DNA from: Trueperaceae bacterium
GTDB lineage: Bacteria; Deinococcota; Deinococci; Deinococcales; Trueperaceae
Direction of reading: 5' to 3'
Length of the DNA stretch: 9,636 nt
Assembly (NCBI GenBank): GCA_003567075.1
Contig: PXAU01000048.1
Coordinates: 1-9,636 of the forward strand
Below the pieces are notes generated by a model, which saw only the letters and a program-made list of their open reading frames with translations, did not search any database and was not told the origin of the DNA. A program made the translations under genes and the position numbers. This document shows, piece by piece, positions 9,096 through 9,636 of this stretch; the stretch's first letter is position 1; each line of letters starts with the position of its first letter.

Positions 9096-9636
9096 TTCGC
9101 CAGCGCCGCGCGCCACAGCAGCTGCGACACCACCAACAGGGCCGCGGCCACCCCCAGGGCGGCCAGCGCCCAGGGCCAGCTGAGCCGTCCGGAGAGCGCC
9201 TCCGCCGGGACCGTGGTCAAGAACGCCACCGGCACCACGAAGGTGAGCAGCGCCCGCGCCCAGCCCGGGTAGGCGCTCACGGGGAAGCGGCCCGCCGCGA
9301 AGAACGCCGTGAACAGCTCGCTCACGTTGTCGACCTTCACGAACCAGAAGGCGGTGGTGGTGAGCGCGAACCAGACCGCGTACAGCGTCGCGACGGCCGC
9401 GATCAGCATCACCGCGCCCAGCGCCACCGCAGCGGGCTGCAAGGTCCCTTGCCGCGCCATGCCGTAGCCGATCACCGCCAGGCCCAAGGCCAACTGCGGC
9501 GTCCACCACACGCTAGCGTAGCGGGTCGAGACGATGAAGCGCGCCGAGAGCGGCTTGAGCAGCAGGAAGTCGAGCTCGCCCCGGCGCACGTAGTCGGGCA
9601 CCCGGTTCAGGTTCGGCACCAGGAACACCATCGTGA
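9074..9636 (-). CDS. ABC-2-type permease, DUF990-like (5' end outside window)
   Basis: At least 187 codons of a membrane protein that is still open at the right edge. The family is usually about 260 residues, so some 70-80 N-terminal residues are missing and the ATG at 9631 is probably internal. Features of the ABC2_membrane_6 (DUF990) family, counted from that ATG: RRGELDFLLLKPLSARF (16-32), AGRFPVSAYPGWARALLTFVVP (113-134), and a C-terminal WRAALANYTSASS like the usual L-x-x-Y-T-S-A-S/G tail. Hydrophobic segments lie at about 43-58, 66-91, 125-142 and 153-172. Such genes normally sit in a run of one ATPase and two DUF990-type permeases. Here it would be the last gene, the others lying to the right. 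Its stop lies inside metH on the opposite strand. Substrate unknown. Confidence 0.85.

Overview
The window is about 9.6 kb of GC-rich bacterial chromosome. At the left edge lies the 5' end of a 16S rRNA gene on the minus strand. It is followed by ordinary metabolic and transport genes with dense coding and short gaps. My best guess is a member of Deinococcota (Trueperales-like). This rests on the start of the 16S gene, on start codons placed just behind TANNNT-type -10 boxes (leaderless starts, common in that phylum), and on the high GC. I could not run a 16S search, so the assignment is an inference.

Layout. Positions 1-90 hold the first ~90 nt of 16S rRNA, read leftward. Positions 91-529 are its leader and promoter region, with two good sigma-70-type promoters (TTGACA, 18-nt spacers), a 40-bp direct repeat in two copies, and a GNRA-capped hairpin. 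Reading rightward from 530 is a tight three-gene run: a NIF3/YbgI-family metal protein, thymidylate kinase (tmk), and a predicted lipoprotein glutaminyl-peptide cyclotransferase. An FmdB-like small protein lacking all cysteines is convergent to it (2864-3184, minus). Its 204-bp upstream region is shared with a divergent ABC exporter pair: an ATPase (3389-4300) and an ABC-2-type permease (4297-5250) with overlapping stop and start. Next is a complete cobalamin-dependent methionine synthase, metH (5388-9095), with all four modules. At the right edge is the C-terminal part of a minus-strand ABC-2 permease of the DUF990 type, whose 3' end overlaps the end of metH by 22 bp.

How the genes relate. 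The NIF3-tmk-cyclotransferase run probably forms one transcript, but the three products share no obvious pathway. The ATPase/permease pair should form one exporter. metH stands alone, apparently under its own promoter. The right-hand permease is probably the last gene of a separate exporter operon lying outside the window.

I found no mobile element, CRISPR array, tRNA, phage gene or convincing new multi-gene system. The points most worth a second look are the 16S leader architecture, the leaderless-looking starts, and the cysteine-free FmdB homologue.
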